A stretch of 64,000 nucleotides of DNA from Bradyrhizobium sp. Arg816 (GCF_029989365.1 NZ_JAPRAQ010000005.1:372001-436000); one strand, 5' to 3'. Shown: positions 33,680-43,592, numbered from the stretch's first letter. A program made the numbers and translations. The notes: a model not told the origin generated them from the letters alone.

Positions 33680-34011
33680 CGCGGACCTCACATGGTCGGG
33701 TGAACGTGGGGTGAAGCTGCCCTCTCCGAGCGGCTTTCGACCGTTGCATGCTGATATGTCGAACTGCCCGGTCGAGGCTGGCATGGGTTTGACGGTCGCA
33801 GGACGATCTTGCCGCATTCCGCTCCGATGCCGCCGGTCGCCGCAGTGCTCCGCGCGGATCGCACAAACTGCTCAAGGGCAAGGGGCGGGCAGCGAACACC
33901 GCAAGGACGTTCTAGGCCTGGCAACCGCGTTCAAGAACGATTTGGGGGGTCGAAGTAGGTCTCGTCCCGCAATGGGCAGGCGGCTTCAGCAAGAAATCGT
34001 CAGGTAGGTCG
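33680..34011. promoter_or_regulatory. Divergent intergenic region, cydA / NADH dehydrogenase
   Basis: These 332 bases separate two respiratory transcription units. No FixK-type box and no strong -35/-10 pair could be read. No ORF here has a ribosome site. Confidence 0.4.
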
Positions 34012-35367
34012 ATGAGCACCGTTTTTTCCGAAAATCTTCCGCAAGGGGCGGGGGCGCCGACCACATCCTCTCAACAGAGGCGGCAGCGTGTCTTGATCAT
34101 CGGCGGAGGATTCGCCGGTATCGCAGCAGCGCAGGCACTGAAGAAGTCCGACGTCGAGGTCGTTCTGATGGACCGACGCAACCACCACATCTTTCAGCCA
34201 CTCCTCTATCAGGTGGCGACCGCGGTCCTCGCGCCTGCGGAGATCGCAACGCCGATCCGCCAACTCGAGGCGAAGCAGAAGAATCTCAGCGTGGTGCTCG
34301 CCGAGGTCACCGGCATCAATCTGCGCTTGCGCTTGGTCGAGGCGATTTATCCCGGACTTGGCGTCCGTAAGCTCGAATTCGACTACCTCATCGTCGCCAC
34401 CGGGATGCGGCCGAGCTATTTCGGCCATGACGAGTTCGCCGTGCATGCCCCTGGCCTCAAGAGCCTTAATGATGCAGAGACCATTCGAACCAAGATCCTG
34501 GGTGCCTTCGAGTTGGCCGAGTCCACTGAGGACGAGGCCGAGCGTGCCCGCCAGATGACTTTTGTGCTGGTAGGCGCCGGTCCGACCGGCGTCGAGCTGG
34601 CGGCCTCGATCGCGCAGATGGTGTCGATCACATTGCGCAAGAACTTTCGCAGCATCGACCCAGCCAGGAGCCGGATTGTCCTCGTCGACGGTGGAAGCCG
34701 CATTCTGCCGAGTTTCGCCGAGTCCCTGTCCAAGAAGGCTGCGCGGCGGCTGGAACGGCTCGGGGTCGAGGTCAAGACCGGCTTGAAGGTCGAAAAGGTC
34801 GACGAGCAAGGAGTTGTCGCGAGCGGTGAGCGCATTGACAGCGCGACGGTGCTGTGGACGGCGGGCGTTACAGCGTCGCCGGTCGTAAAAATGCTCGGCA
34901 CCCAGATGGACCGCGCGGGTCGCGCGCTGGTTGGCCCCTTCATGGATATCGCCGAAGCGCCCAATGTGTTCGTGGCCGGCGACGCCACATCGTTCAGCCA
35001 GGATGGACATCCCGTTCCTGGCGTGGCCCAGGCTGCAGTCCAGCAGGGGAGGTACGTCGGGCGGCTGGTCGCCAAGCGTATCAACGGGCGCAGCGATGGT
35101 CGTCCGTTCCGCTACCGCAGCAAAGGCAACATGGCGGTGGTCGGGAAGAATTTCGCGATTCTGGAGGCCGGCCGCCTGCGCACCTGCGGCTTCGTGACCT
35201 GGATCGTCTGGGCTGTCCTCCACGTGCTGGCGCTGCCCCAGCTCCAGAACCGGTACCGGGTGCAGACGCAATGGTTCTGGTCCTATCTGACCGGCCAGCG
35301 CAGCTCGCGGTTGATTGCGGAAGCGCCTCGTCCCATCGACCCCGGCAAACAGAAACCTGCACCATGA
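34012..35367 (+). CDS. NADH:quinone oxidoreductase, type II (NDH-2) family
   Basis: The 451-residue flavoprotein has the FAD-binding GGGFAGIAAAQALKKSDVEV, the family signature HHIFQPLLYQVATAVL, a second Rossmann fold for NAD(P)H (VLVGAGPTGVELAASIAQM), and the ATG-like segment VFVAGDATSF near the C-terminus. A C-terminal amphipathic/hydrophobic helix (TWIVWAVLHVLALP) suits membrane attachment. NDH-2 oxidises NADH and reduces quinone without pumping protons, pairing well with the quinol oxidase encoded divergently. Its stop overlaps the next start by 4 bases. Confidence 0.9.
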   Translation: MSTVFSENLPQGAGAPTTSSQQRRQRVLIIGGGFAGIAAAQALKKSDVEVVLMDRRNHHIFQPLLYQVATAVLAPAEIATPIRQLEAKQKNLSVVLAEVTGINLRLRLVEAIYPGLGVRKLEFDYLIVATGMRPSYFGHDEFAVHAPGLKSLNDAETIRTKILGAFELAESTEDEAERARQMTFVLVGAGPTGVELAASIAQMVSITLRKNFRSIDPARSRIVLVDGGSRILPSFAESLSKKAARRLERLGVEVKTGLKVEKVDEQGVVASGERIDSATVLWTAGVTASPVVKMLGTQMDRAGRALVGPFMDIAEAPNVFVAGDATSFSQDGHPVPGVAQAAVQQGRYVGRLVAKRINGRSDGRPFRYRSKGNMAVVGKNFAILEAGRLRTCGFVTWIVWAVLHVLALPQLQNRYRVQTQWFWSYLTGQRSSRLIAEAPRPIDPGKQKPAP

Positions 35368-36362
35368 CCGCATCATCCGCAGCCTTGAAAACCGTCCGCT
35401 GGATCGCTCTTGCCGGAGCATTGCTTGGCCTCGGCACATTCCTTTGGTTTGCAACTCGACCGCCTCCTTTGACGATACAGGGGGAGATATCGGCGAACCG
35501 CGTGGATATCAGCCCGCGCGTCAACGGACGGGTGGCTAAGCTCGGCGCCAATGTCGGCGATACCGTCACGCGTGGCGCACAGCTCGCAGAGCTGCAAAGT
35601 CCGCAGCTTTCAGCTTCGCTGCTGGCGACGCGTGCGGCCCTCGCCGTCGCGAAGGCGGACTATGACCGCGTTCACAGCACGCGGCCGGAAGTGATCGCGT
35701 CACGAAAGGCCGACTTGGCGGCGGCCGAAGCCGACGTGGTTCTTAACAAGGAGACCTACGACCGGCAGGCACATCTTATCACTACGGGTTTTACGCCGCA
35801 GCAGAAGGTCGACGAGGCAACCCGGAATCTGGAGATGGCGACCCGCAAACGCGATGCGGCCCAAGCTGCCCTGGACCTGGCGGTAAAGGGAGCCAGCGAT
35901 GAGGAGAAGGCGCTTGCAGGGGCGCAGGTGAAACAGGCTGAAGCGAGTCTGAATCAGCGCGAAGTCGACGTTTCAGAACTGACCGTACTGGCACCCATCT
36001 CCGGCCAGATCACCAGCCGCGTCGCCGAACTCGGTGAGAACTTCAGCGCAGGCGCGCCCCTGTTCTCGCTGATCGACATGGACGATCTCTGGTTTACCTT
36101 CAACCTGCGGGAGGATCTGCTCGCCGGCTTGAAGATCGACGATCAGTTCGACGTGATGGTCCCGGCACTCAAGTCGAAGACCGTTCCTGTCCGCGTCACC
36201 ATGATCAATGTTCAGGGGCAGTACGCGACCTGGCGTGCGACGCGTGCGACCGGCGACTTCGACCTGCGGACGTTCGAGGTGCGCGCAAAGCCGCTGCAGC
36301 CGGTCGACGGGCTGCGGCCTGGCATGAGTGCCATCGCCGCCTGGTCGGCGCGGGTGCGCTGA
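35364..36362 (+). CDS. HlyD/EmrA-like efflux adaptor
   Basis: The 332-residue membrane-fusion protein has one N-terminal helix (WIALAGALLGLGTFLWFA). The lipoyl half-motif is VDISPRVNGRVAKLGANVGD; a coiled coil follows (about residues 85-210), then LTVLAPISGQITSRVAELGE and a beta-barrel part ending PVDGLRPGMSAIAAW. It resembles YhiI-type adaptors that work with ABC-2 permeases. It overlaps the NDH-2 gene (ATGA) and is followed after 1 base by a permease. Confidence 0.88.
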   Translation: MTASSAALKTVRWIALAGALLGLGTFLWFATRPPPLTIQGEISANRVDISPRVNGRVAKLGANVGDTVTRGAQLAELQSPQLSASLLATRAALAVAKADYDRVHSTRPEVIASRKADLAAAEADVVLNKETYDRQAHLITTGFTPQQKVDEATRNLEMATRKRDAAQAALDLAVKGASDEEKALAGAQVKQAEASLNQREVDVSELTVLAPISGQITSRVAELGENFSAGAPLFSLIDMDDLWFTFNLREDLLAGLKIDDQFDVMVPALKSKTVPVRVTMINVQGQYATWRATRATGDFDLRTFEVRAKPLQPVDGLRPGMSAIAAWSARVR

Positions 36363-36363
36363 C

Positions 36364-37551
36364 ATGCAACGCCGTGACCGCGAGCGCCCGGGCTTTTCGC
36401 TAGTGTTCTGGCGCGAGCTCGCCTGGTTGCGGCGGCGTCCATTGCTGCTGATGCTGACCGTCGCACTGCCGCTGGTCCTAATGCTGCTCCTGACAGCGAT
36501 TTTGAGCGCGGGCCTTGCCACCCGGCTACCGATTGCTGTCCTTGATCTCGACGGTTCCGAGTTGTCCCGCTCCGTCATCCGCGCGGTCGACGCTACCCCG
36601 GATACTGCCGCGGTGCTGCACGTCGCCGAACTGTCCGAAGGGCGGCATCTGATCGTGGCGCGAAAAATCCGCGGTTTGTTGCTGCTGCCACGCAATCTCG
36701 AGCGCGATGTCTTTGCCGGCCGGCGCCCGGAAGTCGTCTTCTTCTACAACACGCAGACTTTCACCGTCGGCAATCTGGTGCTGCGCGGGGCCAACGCGGC
36801 CATACCAACGGTCGCTGCCGGAATCCGGATATCGCTACGGACCGCCGAAGGGCAGCCGGTGGAAGAGGCGCAGGCTGCGATCACTCCGATCCCGTTGCAG
36901 ACGCATGCGCTGTTCAATTCGACGCTCAATTATGTGCACTTCCTGCTGGCTGCCCTGCTCCCGGCGGTGCTGCAGACCGTCGTGGTGACGACGATGGCCT
37001 ATGCCGTCGGCCTCGATGTCGAGACCCGTCATCGCTTCGCGGTGTTGCGGCGCCTCGGCGGAGGTCTGTTGCCCGCGATGTTCGGAAAGATGCTTCCCTA
37101 TACCATCCTGTTCCTGTCGATGCTCGGTGTCGCCGATGCCGTGCTGTTCAAGGTCCTTGAGCTGCCGTTGCGGGGCGAACCGGTCGTGCTCGTGCTTGCC
37201 GGCTTCATGTTCGTCCTAGCGTGCCAATTCATCGGCGCGCTGCTGGCACTGTTGCTCCGGCCGGTCGCCGCGGCGGTGAGCATTGCGACGCTGCTTACGG
37301 CGCCAGCGTTCGGCTTCATGGGCATCGGCTTTCCCAGGCTCGGCATGAACCATTTCGCCTACGGCTATGGCGAGCTATTGCCGGGCACCTGGTACCTGAT
37401 GGCCCGGATCGACCAGACCATCCGGGGAACACCGATAGATTTGTCCTGGAAGCCGGTGCTCGTGCTGACCGGATTCGTCATCGTGCTTGTCATCCTGACG
37501 GCGCTGCGGGTTCTGGCGATGCGCCGCCACATCCAGGGAGATGGGCCATGA
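36364..37551 (+). CDS. ABC-2 type transporter permease (YhhJ-like)
   Basis: The 395-residue permease has an N-terminal helix (LLLMLTVALPLVLMLLLTAI) and a large periplasmic domain starting IAVLDLDGSELSR. A C-terminal set of five helices includes LLAALLPAVLQTVVVTTMAYAV and ISIATLLTAPAFGF-like segments. This is the ABC-2 membrane-domain layout of YhhJ/YbhS proteins. No ATP-binding domain is fused to it and none is encoded next to it. The stop overlaps the next permease start by 4 bases. Confidence 0.86.
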   Translation: MQRRDRERPGFSLVFWRELAWLRRRPLLLMLTVALPLVLMLLLTAILSAGLATRLPIAVLDLDGSELSRSVIRAVDATPDTAAVLHVAELSEGRHLIVARKIRGLLLLPRNLERDVFAGRRPEVVFFYNTQTFTVGNLVLRGANAAIPTVAAGIRISLRTAEGQPVEEAQAAITPIPLQTHALFNSTLNYVHFLLAALLPAVLQTVVVTTMAYAVGLDVETRHRFAVLRRLGGGLLPAMFGKMLPYTILFLSMLGVADAVLFKVLELPLRGEPVVLVLAGFMFVLACQFIGALLALLLRPVAAAVSIATLLTAPAFGFMGIGFPRLGMNHFAYGYGELLPGTWYLMARIDQTIRGTPIDLSWKPVLVLTGFVIVLVILTALRVLAMRRHIQGDGP

Positions 37552-38729
37552 AGATGTTGCTGGCTGTCTTCCGCAACGAAATCAGCCGGCTGTTCTCTCT
37601 GCGTCCGGTGTTATCGGTGATCGTGGTTGCCGCCGGCGTCTATGCGGTGTTCTACCCACAACCGTATCTCAACGAAGCGCTGCGCAAGGTTCCGATTGCG
37701 ATCGTCGACCAGGACCGCACCCAGACCAGCCGCCTGTTGGCCCGGCTGATCGATGCGACGCCGGATGTCTCTGTCGCCGAGGTGCTGCCGGACATGCCGA
37801 CCGCGCAGCGCGAGGTCTACACGCGCAGGATCTTCGGGATCCTGCTGATCCCGCAGCATTTCGAGCGGGATCTGCTGCACGGCCGCGCTTCTCCGATCGC
37901 GCTCTATGCGGATGCCAGCTACTTTCTCATGTATCAGCGCATGAATGGCGCGGTGACAGCCGTCTCCCGCACGCTCGGGACGAATTTCGAGATCGCGCGC
38001 CTGGTCAATCTTGGCGTCGACCCGCCCGTGGCGGCCGCGGCGACCGATCCGATGCCGTTCGTTCCGGTGCCCTTGTTCAACCCGCAGGGCGGCTACGCGA
38101 CCTATATCCTTCCGGCCGCCTTCGTCCTTATCCTCCAGCAGACCCTGTTGATCGGAGTGGGACTGCTCGGCACGATGCCGGGCGGCATGGTGGCGATGGC
38201 TGGAGGCGCGCGCCTGCGGTTGAGCGATCGGATCTTCGACTCGATTGGAACGGTCGCCGGCAAGCTGCTTGCTTACCTCGTTGTCCATGTCGTGATCGTC
38301 TCGGTTTATTTGATTGGTCTGCCATATCTCTACGGCCTTCCGCGGCTCGGCTCGGTCGCGACCGTTTTGGCCATTGCCGTGCCGTTTTCACTGGCTGTAG
38401 GTGCTCTTGGGCTCGTCGTCGCTGCCATCTTCCGCAAGCCGCTAGCCGTTCAGCTCGTGTTTGCGGCGATCGGTTTGCCGTTCTTCTTTCTCGCGGGTTT
38501 CGCCTGGCCCGCCGAGGCAATGCCCATCGCTGTGAGGTGGCTGGCGCACCTGTTGCCGAGCACGCTCGCGATCGACGGCCTGGTCGATGTCGCCCAGCTC
38601 GGCGCCAGCCTGTCCGATGTCCGCAGCGAGTTTCTTGGCCTCTGGCTACTCGCGGCCGGCTATGCCGCCATTGCCGTGATGATCGAGTTCAGCAAAAGGC
38701 ACCGCGCGCCGGATACCGCACTCGCTTAG
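37548..38729 (+). CDS. ABC-2 type transporter permease (YhhJ-like), second copy
   Basis: The 393-residue protein is a diverged paralogue of the preceding permease. It has the same order: helix (VLSVIVVAAGVYAVFY), periplasmic domain starting IAIVDQDRTQTSRLL, then helices such as YILPAAFVLILQQTLLIGVGL and LVFAAIGLPFFFLAGFAWP. The pair would form a heterodimeric channel with the HlyD-like adaptor. The absence of an ATPase gene in the operon is notable. Confidence 0.86.
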   Translation: MKMLLAVFRNEISRLFSLRPVLSVIVVAAGVYAVFYPQPYLNEALRKVPIAIVDQDRTQTSRLLARLIDATPDVSVAEVLPDMPTAQREVYTRRIFGILLIPQHFERDLLHGRASPIALYADASYFLMYQRMNGAVTAVSRTLGTNFEIARLVNLGVDPPVAAAATDPMPFVPVPLFNPQGGYATYILPAAFVLILQQTLLIGVGLLGTMPGGMVAMAGGARLRLSDRIFDSIGTVAGKLLAYLVVHVVIVSVYLIGLPYLYGLPRLGSVATVLAIAVPFSLAVGALGLVVAAIFRKPLAVQLVFAAIGLPFFFLAGFAWPAEAMPIAVRWLAHLLPSTLAIDGLVDVAQLGASLSDVRSEFLGLWLLAAGYAAIAVMIEFSKRHRAPDTALA

Positions 38730-38740
38730 GGATCACCGCA

Positions 38741-39190
38741 ATGGATGCCTCGATCATTTCGGCCTTGGCCGCTCTCACAGGAACCGCTGTTGGCGGATTG
38801 ACCAGCGTGCTTGCGAACTGGCTCAGCCACCGGCTCCAGACCCGCGCCCAATGGTTGTCACACGAGAAGAACCGCCGGCAGAACCTGTATCGCGAGTTCA
38901 TAGAGCAGGCCTCGAAGTGCTATATCGACGCCCTCCAGCATGACGAGGCCGATATCCCCGATCTCGTTGGGGTCTACGCCAAGCTCAACCGGATGCGGGT
39001 GCTGTCGAGTCAGCCCGTCATCGATAGCGCCGACCACATCACAAGGAAAATCCTTGACGTCTACCTCGAGCCCGACAAGACATTCGTCGAGCTTCGCGAT
39101 ATGGCGAACAACGGTACGATCGACCTGCTGCGCGAGTTCAGCCTGGCCTGCCGGATCGAGTTCGAGCAACTGGACCACGGGCGACTCTGA
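38741..39190 (+). CDS. Hypothetical protein with N-terminal membrane helix
   Basis: The 149-residue protein starts with a glycine-rich hydrophobic helix (IISALAALTGTAVGGLTSVL). A charged helical cytoplasmic domain follows (AQWLSHEKNRRQNLYREFIEQ and onwards). Similar short membrane-tethered helical proteins of unknown function are widespread. It begins 11 bases after the second permease and probably belongs to that operon. Confidence 0.7.
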   Translation: MDASIISALAALTGTAVGGLTSVLANWLSHRLQTRAQWLSHEKNRRQNLYREFIEQASKCYIDALQHDEADIPDLVGVYAKLNRMRVLSSQPVIDSADHITRKILDVYLEPDKTFVELRDMANNGTIDLLREFSLACRIEFEQLDHGRL

Positions 39191-39214
39191 AACCTAGCCT
39201 GTCCGCGAAACGGT

Positions 39215-40441
39215 TCATTCGGCGGCGGCCGCTGCCGGAACGAAGGGCAGACGCAGCTTCCCCCAGACGTCGACCAATGCATCCCTGAGCCGGTCAATCA
39301 GCATTCCATCGTGGTACGGCGTCGGCGTGATGCGGAGCCGCTCGGATCCCCTGGCGACAGTGGGATAGTTGATGGGCTGGAGGTAGATCCCATGCTCGTT
39401 GAGCAGCAGGTCGCTCGCCTCCTTGCACAGGCGGGCGTCGCCGACCATCAGCGGCACGATATGCGTGCTGGTCGGCATGATCGGAAGGCCGGCCTCGGCC
39501 AGGACCTGCTTCACTCGCGCGGCATTGCTCTGCTGCCGCTGACGTTCACTGTCCGAGCTCTTGAGATGACGAATGGCGGCAGTCGCCGCCGCGCAGAGGG
39601 GAGGGGGCAGGGCGGTGGTGAAGATGAAGCCTGCGGCGTGGGAGCGCACTGCATCAACTAGATTGTGGCTGCCGGCAATATACCCGCCGAGGCATCCGAA
39701 CGCCTTGGCGAGCGTGCCTTCGATCACGTCGACGCGGTGCATCGCACCGTCCCGCGCCGCGATGCCTGCGCCCCTTGGCCCGTACATGCCGACCGCATGG
39801 ACCTCGTCGCAATAGGTCATGGCTCCGTAGCGCTGGGCGAGGTCGCAGATCCGGTTGACTGGCGCGGTGTCGCCATCCATGGAGTAAAGGCTCTCGAACA
39901 GAATGAGCTTTGGACGTGACGGCTCGGCCGCCAGCAGCCGCTCGAGTACAGCCATGTCATTGTGGCGCCAGATCTTCCGCTCGACACCGGACTGCCTGAT
40001 CCCCTCGATCATGGAGTTGTGGTTGAGCTCGTCCGACAGGATCAGGCAGTCGGGAACGAGTTTCGCGATCGTGGAAATACCGGTCTGGTTCGAAACATAG
40101 CCAGAGGTGAACAGCAATGCCGCCTGCTTGCCGTGCAGATCGGCGAGCTCGTGCTCGAGCTCGACCAGGGGAGAGTTGGTGCCCGCGATATTGCGGGTGC
40201 CGCCGGCGCCGATACCGGTCCTCGTTGCAGTCTCGGTCAGCGCCTGGACCACCCTCGGATGCTGGCTCATGCCGAGATAGTCGTTCGAGCACCACATCAC
40301 GATCCTGCGTGGTCCGGAGGGTGTTTTCCAGACTGCGAACGGACATTGGCCCGCGATCCGCTCGATCTCGATGAAGATGCGATAGCGTTGCTCATCGTGC
40401 AGGCGCCTGAGGGCGTCGCTGAAGAAATCATCATAGATCAT
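39215..40441 (-). CDS. hemA: 5-aminolevulinate synthase
   Basis: The 408-residue PLP enzyme condenses glycine and succinyl-CoA to 5-aminolevulinate, the first step of heme synthesis in alphaproteobacteria. Visible motifs are [49 protein letters not shown], and the PLP-lysine site [15 protein letters not shown]. The C-terminal THIVPLMVG...[10 protein letters not shown] is intact. The ATG at 40441 has GGAG 7 bases upstream. It probably supplies heme to the nearby oxidases and globin, although most such genomes carry another hemA as well. It is convergent with the 149-residue gene. Confidence 0.95.
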   Translation of the reverse strand: MIYDDFFSDALRRLHDEQRYRIFIEIERIAGQCPFAVWKTPSGPRRIVMWCSNDYLGMSQHPRVVQALTETATRTGIGAGGTRNIAGTNSPLVELEHELADLHGKQAALLFTSGYVSNQTGISTIAKLVPDCLILSDELNHNSMIEGIRQSGVERKIWRHNDMAVLERLLAAEPSRPKLILFESLYSMDGDTAPVNRICDLAQRYGAMTYCDEVHAVGMYGPRGAGIAARDGAMHRVDVIEGTLAKAFGCLGGYIAGSHNLVDAVRSHAAGFIFTTALPPPLCAAATAAIRHLKSSDSERQRQQSNAARVKQVLAEAGLPIMPTSTHIVPLMVGDARLCKEASDLLLNEHGIYLQPINYPTVARGSERLRITPTPYHDGMLIDRLRDALVDVWGKLRLPFVPAAAAAE

Positions 40442-40520
40442 GAAGGATCTCCGCATGATGCGCTGCGCCGGCCGTCATTGGCCGGCGCGGGAGATTTCTG
40501 AACAACAGCCTGGACGGCGG

Positions 40521-41756
40521 TCAAGCCGCGGAGGACTTATGCTCCTTGGCGCGCGGCACGGCGCCGCTGACGAGCAATCCCTCGATCCGGCCGTCGTCAA
40601 AGCCCAGCTGCTTCAGGATCTCCGTGTTGTGCTCGCCGAGTTCCGGCGCGCGTTTGGCGGCGACCTTGGTCACGCCATGGACCTGGAGCGGACTGCTGAT
40701 CGTGAACGTCAGGTTGCCGCCGGCGCCTTCGAGCGGGACCACGATGTCGTTCTCGTGCAACTGCGGGTCCTTGACGACCTCGTAGGGCGCCCGGACCACA
40801 CCGAAGGTGACGTGGCTATGGTCGAAAACATCGTGCCAATGCGACATTGGCTGTGCGCGGAAGACGTGGTCGAGGATCGCCGTGAGCTGTGGGGCGTTCG
40901 CCACCAGCTTTGCTGCATCCGAGAAACGGGCATCGGACAGCAGGTCCGGTCGACCGATGCCGGTCGCGAAGGCGGGCCAGTGATCCGGCGTCAGCACAAT
41001 GAGGAACCAGGTTTCGTCGGCGGCCTGGTAGACGTTGAAGATGGCGTTCGGGGGGCTCTTTCGATCATGCAACGGATAGAATTGCGCGTCGCAGAGCGCA
41101 GCCTGCACCGAGACGCCGCACGCCCAGACACCCGAGGCGAGCAGCGAGGTCGTCACGTAGGAGCCTTGTCCCGTCCGCTCGCGCCGATACAGCGCGGTCA
41201 CGATGGCCGAGTAGAGGCTAACCGCCGTGGCATGATCGCCGCTGCCGGAGACCGGCAGCGTCGGCGGTGCGCCAGCGTCCCGGGTGAGGGAGAGCAGGCC
41301 GCTCCGCGCCCAATAGGACGTGATATCGAAACCGGGAAGATCGGCGTCGGGTCCCTTGTCGCCATAGCCGGTAACGTCGGCGTAGATCAGGCGGGGGTTC
41401 CAGACAGCGACATCCTCATAGTTGAGCTTGAGCCGTTTGCGAGCGGGGTGAGGGGTGTTGACGATCAGCACGTCGGCCCATTTGACCAGCCGCTCGAGGA
41501 TCTCGGGCGCATGCGGCGACTTCAGGTCGAGCGTCAGGCTGCGCTTGTTGCGGTTGTTCAGGTGCCAGGGATAATTGTCCTTGGCGCGCGGCTGCGGCGG
41601 AATCTTGTAGCCGATCCGCCAGGTGTCGCCGCTCGGCGGTTCGACCTTGATAACGTCGGCACCGAAGTCGGAGAGGATGACCGCGGCTCCGGGACCGGCG
41701 ATGAAGCTCGCGAGATCGACGACCTTCAGGCCTGAAAAGATATTCTCGTCGGACAT
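40521..41756 (-). CDS. CaiB/BaiF family CoA transferase
   Basis: The 411-residue class III CoA transferase opens with the family start LSGLKVVDLASFIAGPGAAV-like segment (here FSGLKVVDLASFIAGPGAA) followed by LSDFGADVIKVEPPSGDTWR. It has NRNKRSLTLDLKSP and the catalytic-type aspartate in the ADVTGYGDKGPDADLPGFD region. These enzymes move CoA between carboxylic acids. The specific acids are not predictable, but neighbours suggest activation of an organic acid for beta-oxidation-like breakdown. Confidence 0.9.
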   Translation of the reverse strand: MSDENIFSGLKVVDLASFIAGPGAAVILSDFGADVIKVEPPSGDTWRIGYKIPPQPRAKDNYPWHLNNRNKRSLTLDLKSPHAPEILERLVKWADVLIVNTPHPARKRLKLNYEDVAVWNPRLIYADVTGYGDKGPDADLPGFDITSYWARSGLLSLTRDAGAPPTLPVSGSGDHATAVSLYSAIVTALYRRERTGQGSYVTTSLLASGVWACGVSVQAALCDAQFYPLHDRKSPPNAIFNVYQAADETWFLIVLTPDHWPAFATGIGRPDLLSDARFSDAAKLVANAPQLTAILDHVFRAQPMSHWHDVFDHSHVTFGVVRAPYEVVKDPQLHENDIVVPLEGAGGNLTFTISSPLQVHGVTKVAAKRAPELGEHNTEILKQLGFDDGRIEGLLVSGAVPRAKEHKSSAA

Positions 41757-41767
41757 TTGCTGTCTCC

Positions 41768-42709
41768 TCAGCGTTGCAGTTCGTGTGCAAGGGAAGGCTG
41801 GCTCTTATTGACATCCAGGCGGTCCAGCACGCCGGTTATCCATCCGAGCAGGCGGGTCTGCACGTCGCGGCGGTTGGTTTCGTTGAGCATTTCGTGCCGC
41901 CCGCCGGGATAGAAATCGAACGCAATGTCGCGCAGCCCGGCGGCGCGATAGCGCTCCTTCAAAAGCCGGACGCCGGCCAGATGCTGACCGACAGGGTCTT
42001 CGCTGCCGGAAAACAGATACACAGGCAGATCGCTGCGGATCCTGGCGAGCGCGATCGGATCCTTGAGGCTCCGGGCCGCGCCGAGAAAAGACGCAAGCGA
42101 TTGCGGCTGAAGGGTCGCGAAGCACAGTGGGTCGTTGATGAATGCATCGACCACTTGCTCGTTACGGCTCAGCCAGTCGAACGGCGTGCGCGCGGGCTCG
42201 AAGGCCGCATTGAGAAGATTCGTCCCAGCCGGCGCCGCGTTCGCCAGGCGCGCTAACCCGTCGAGAGATCCGGAGCCGGACAGGATCAGGCCGTCGATCT
42301 CATGGCTGTGATCTATCACAAAGGACTGGGCCGCGAACGAACCCATGCTGTGGCCGAGCAGAAACAGAGGCACATCCGGGAAGTCGTCCCGGGCGACCCC
42401 GGTGAGGCGCACCATGTCTGATACGAGGAGGTCAAAGCCGCCTGCACCGAAATCTCCGAACTGCGCGGCCGAGCGGGCGGTGATGCCATGGCCGCGATGG
42501 TCGTTGCCATAGACCGTTAGTCCCATCGATGTCAGGACATTGATGGTATCAACATAGCGCCTCAGGTGCTCGCCCATGCCATGCGCAATCTGGATCACGC
42601 CGCGGGTCGGTCCGCGGCTGTCCCAGCGCGCGCAGGCGACGCACAGGCCGTCATCGCTCGTGATCCGGAATTGGGCACTGGGAATCGTGGAGTTGGTCTC
42701 GGCTGCCAT
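41768..42709 (-). CDS. Alpha/beta hydrolase (monoglyceride-lipase-like)
   Basis: The 313-residue hydrolase has the nucleophile elbow GHSMGS (LFLLGHSMGSFAAQ), oxyanion region QIAHGMGEHLRRY, GNDHRGHG, acid residue in FSGSEDPVGQHL and the catalytic His in GGRHEMLNE. This is the Hydrolase_4 / monoacylglycerol-lipase pattern. The start at 42709 has GGAGAG upstream. It lies 11 bases before the CoA transferase gene, in the same operon. Confidence 0.88.
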   Translation of the reverse strand: MAAETNSTIPSAQFRITSDDGLCVACARWDSRGPTRGVIQIAHGMGEHLRRYVDTINVLTSMGLTVYGNDHRGHGITARSAAQFGDFGAGGFDLLVSDMVRLTGVARDDFPDVPLFLLGHSMGSFAAQSFVIDHSHEIDGLILSGSGSLDGLARLANAAPAGTNLLNAAFEPARTPFDWLSRNEQVVDAFINDPLCFATLQPQSLASFLGAARSLKDPIALARIRSDLPVYLFSGSEDPVGQHLAGVRLLKERYRAAGLRDIAFDFYPGGRHEMLNETNRRDVQTRLLGWITGVLDRLDVNKSQPSLAHELQR

Positions 42710-42734
42710 CGGCGCTCTCCCATTCGCTCGCGCA

Positions 42735-43529
42735 TCACCGCCCGTGAAACTGCGGCGCGCGTTTCTCGAGGAAGGCGGACGTGCCTTCTTTCTTGTCCTC
42801 GGTCGCGGCGCAGATCCCGAAATAGGAGGCTTCGAGCGCAAATCCTTCGCTCTGGCTGGTGTCGAGGCCCTTGTTGGCCGCCTCCAGCGAGAATTTCACG
42901 GCGATCGGAGCATTGGCGGAAATCTGTTTCAGGATCGCCTCCGCACGCGCGATCAGATCGACAGCGGGAACAATCTCATTGACGAGGCCGATACGATGAG
43001 CCTCCTGGGCGGAGATCGTTTCGCCGGTGAGGATGAGCTGAAGCGCGCGCCCCTTGCCGACCAGGCGCGGCAGACGTTGCGTGCCTCCGCCGCCTGGCAG
43101 CAGGCCCAGCTTGACCTCGGGCTGACCGAATTTGGCGTGCTCGGCGGCGATCCGGATCGTGCAAGCCATCGCGGTTTCGCAGCCGCCACCGAGGGCAAAA
43201 CCGTTGATCGCTGCAATCACCGGCTTGCCGAGATTTTCGATCAGGTTGAGCACGTCCTGCCCGAAGCGGCTGGACTCCTCGGCCTCGTAGGCGTCCACAT
43301 GGGCGAGCTCGCTGATGTCGGCACCGGCGATGAAGGCTTTGTCGCCGGCTCCAGTGAGGATCACGCCGCGCACAGACGCATCGGCCTTGGCATCCTCAAA
43401 CGCCTTTTGCAGGTCGATCCAGGTCGGCGTGTTGAGCGCGTTCAAGACCTTTGGTCGATTGAGGGTCACGTAGGCTATGCCGTCCTTCTTCTCGTAACGG
43501 ACGTTATCCAGCGTCAGCTGATCAGCCAT
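42735..43529 (-). CDS. Enoyl-CoA hydratase/isomerase family protein
   Basis: The 264-residue crotonase-fold protein has the oxyanion-hole segments AFIAGADISEL and AINGFALGGGCETAMACTIRI, and the catalytic glutamate region FGQPEVKLGLLPGGGGTQRLPRLVG with both expected acidic positions. It hydrates enoyl-CoA thioesters to 3-hydroxyacyl-CoA. It sits between the acyl-CoA dehydrogenase and the hydrolase genes, matching consecutive beta-oxidation steps. Confidence 0.93.
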   Translation of the reverse strand: MADQLTLDNVRYEKKDGIAYVTLNRPKVLNALNTPTWIDLQKAFEDAKADASVRGVILTGAGDKAFIAGADISELAHVDAYEAEESSRFGQDVLNLIENLGKPVIAAINGFALGGGCETAMACTIRIAAEHAKFGQPEVKLGLLPGGGGTQRLPRLVGKGRALQLILTGETISAQEAHRIGLVNEIVPAVDLIARAEAILKQISANAPIAVKFSLEAANKGLDTSQSEGFALEASYFGICAATEDKKEGTSAFLEKRAPQFHGR

Positions 43530-43592
43530 TGCAGTCTCCTAGCTCGGAAGCGAGGTGGCGGAAGTCCGTTTCCGCCAGTCCTCGGGGGCTGG

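Noticed and set aside
34000..35454. 484-codon minus-strand frame opposite the NDH-2 gene
   Set aside because: The plus strand has full NDH-2 motifs; the opposite frame has none and no ribosome site.
40511..40524. TGGACGGCGGTCAA as a third copy of the glycan-locus palindrome
   Set aside because: Two mismatches break the symmetry and it overlaps the 3' end of the CoA transferase gene.
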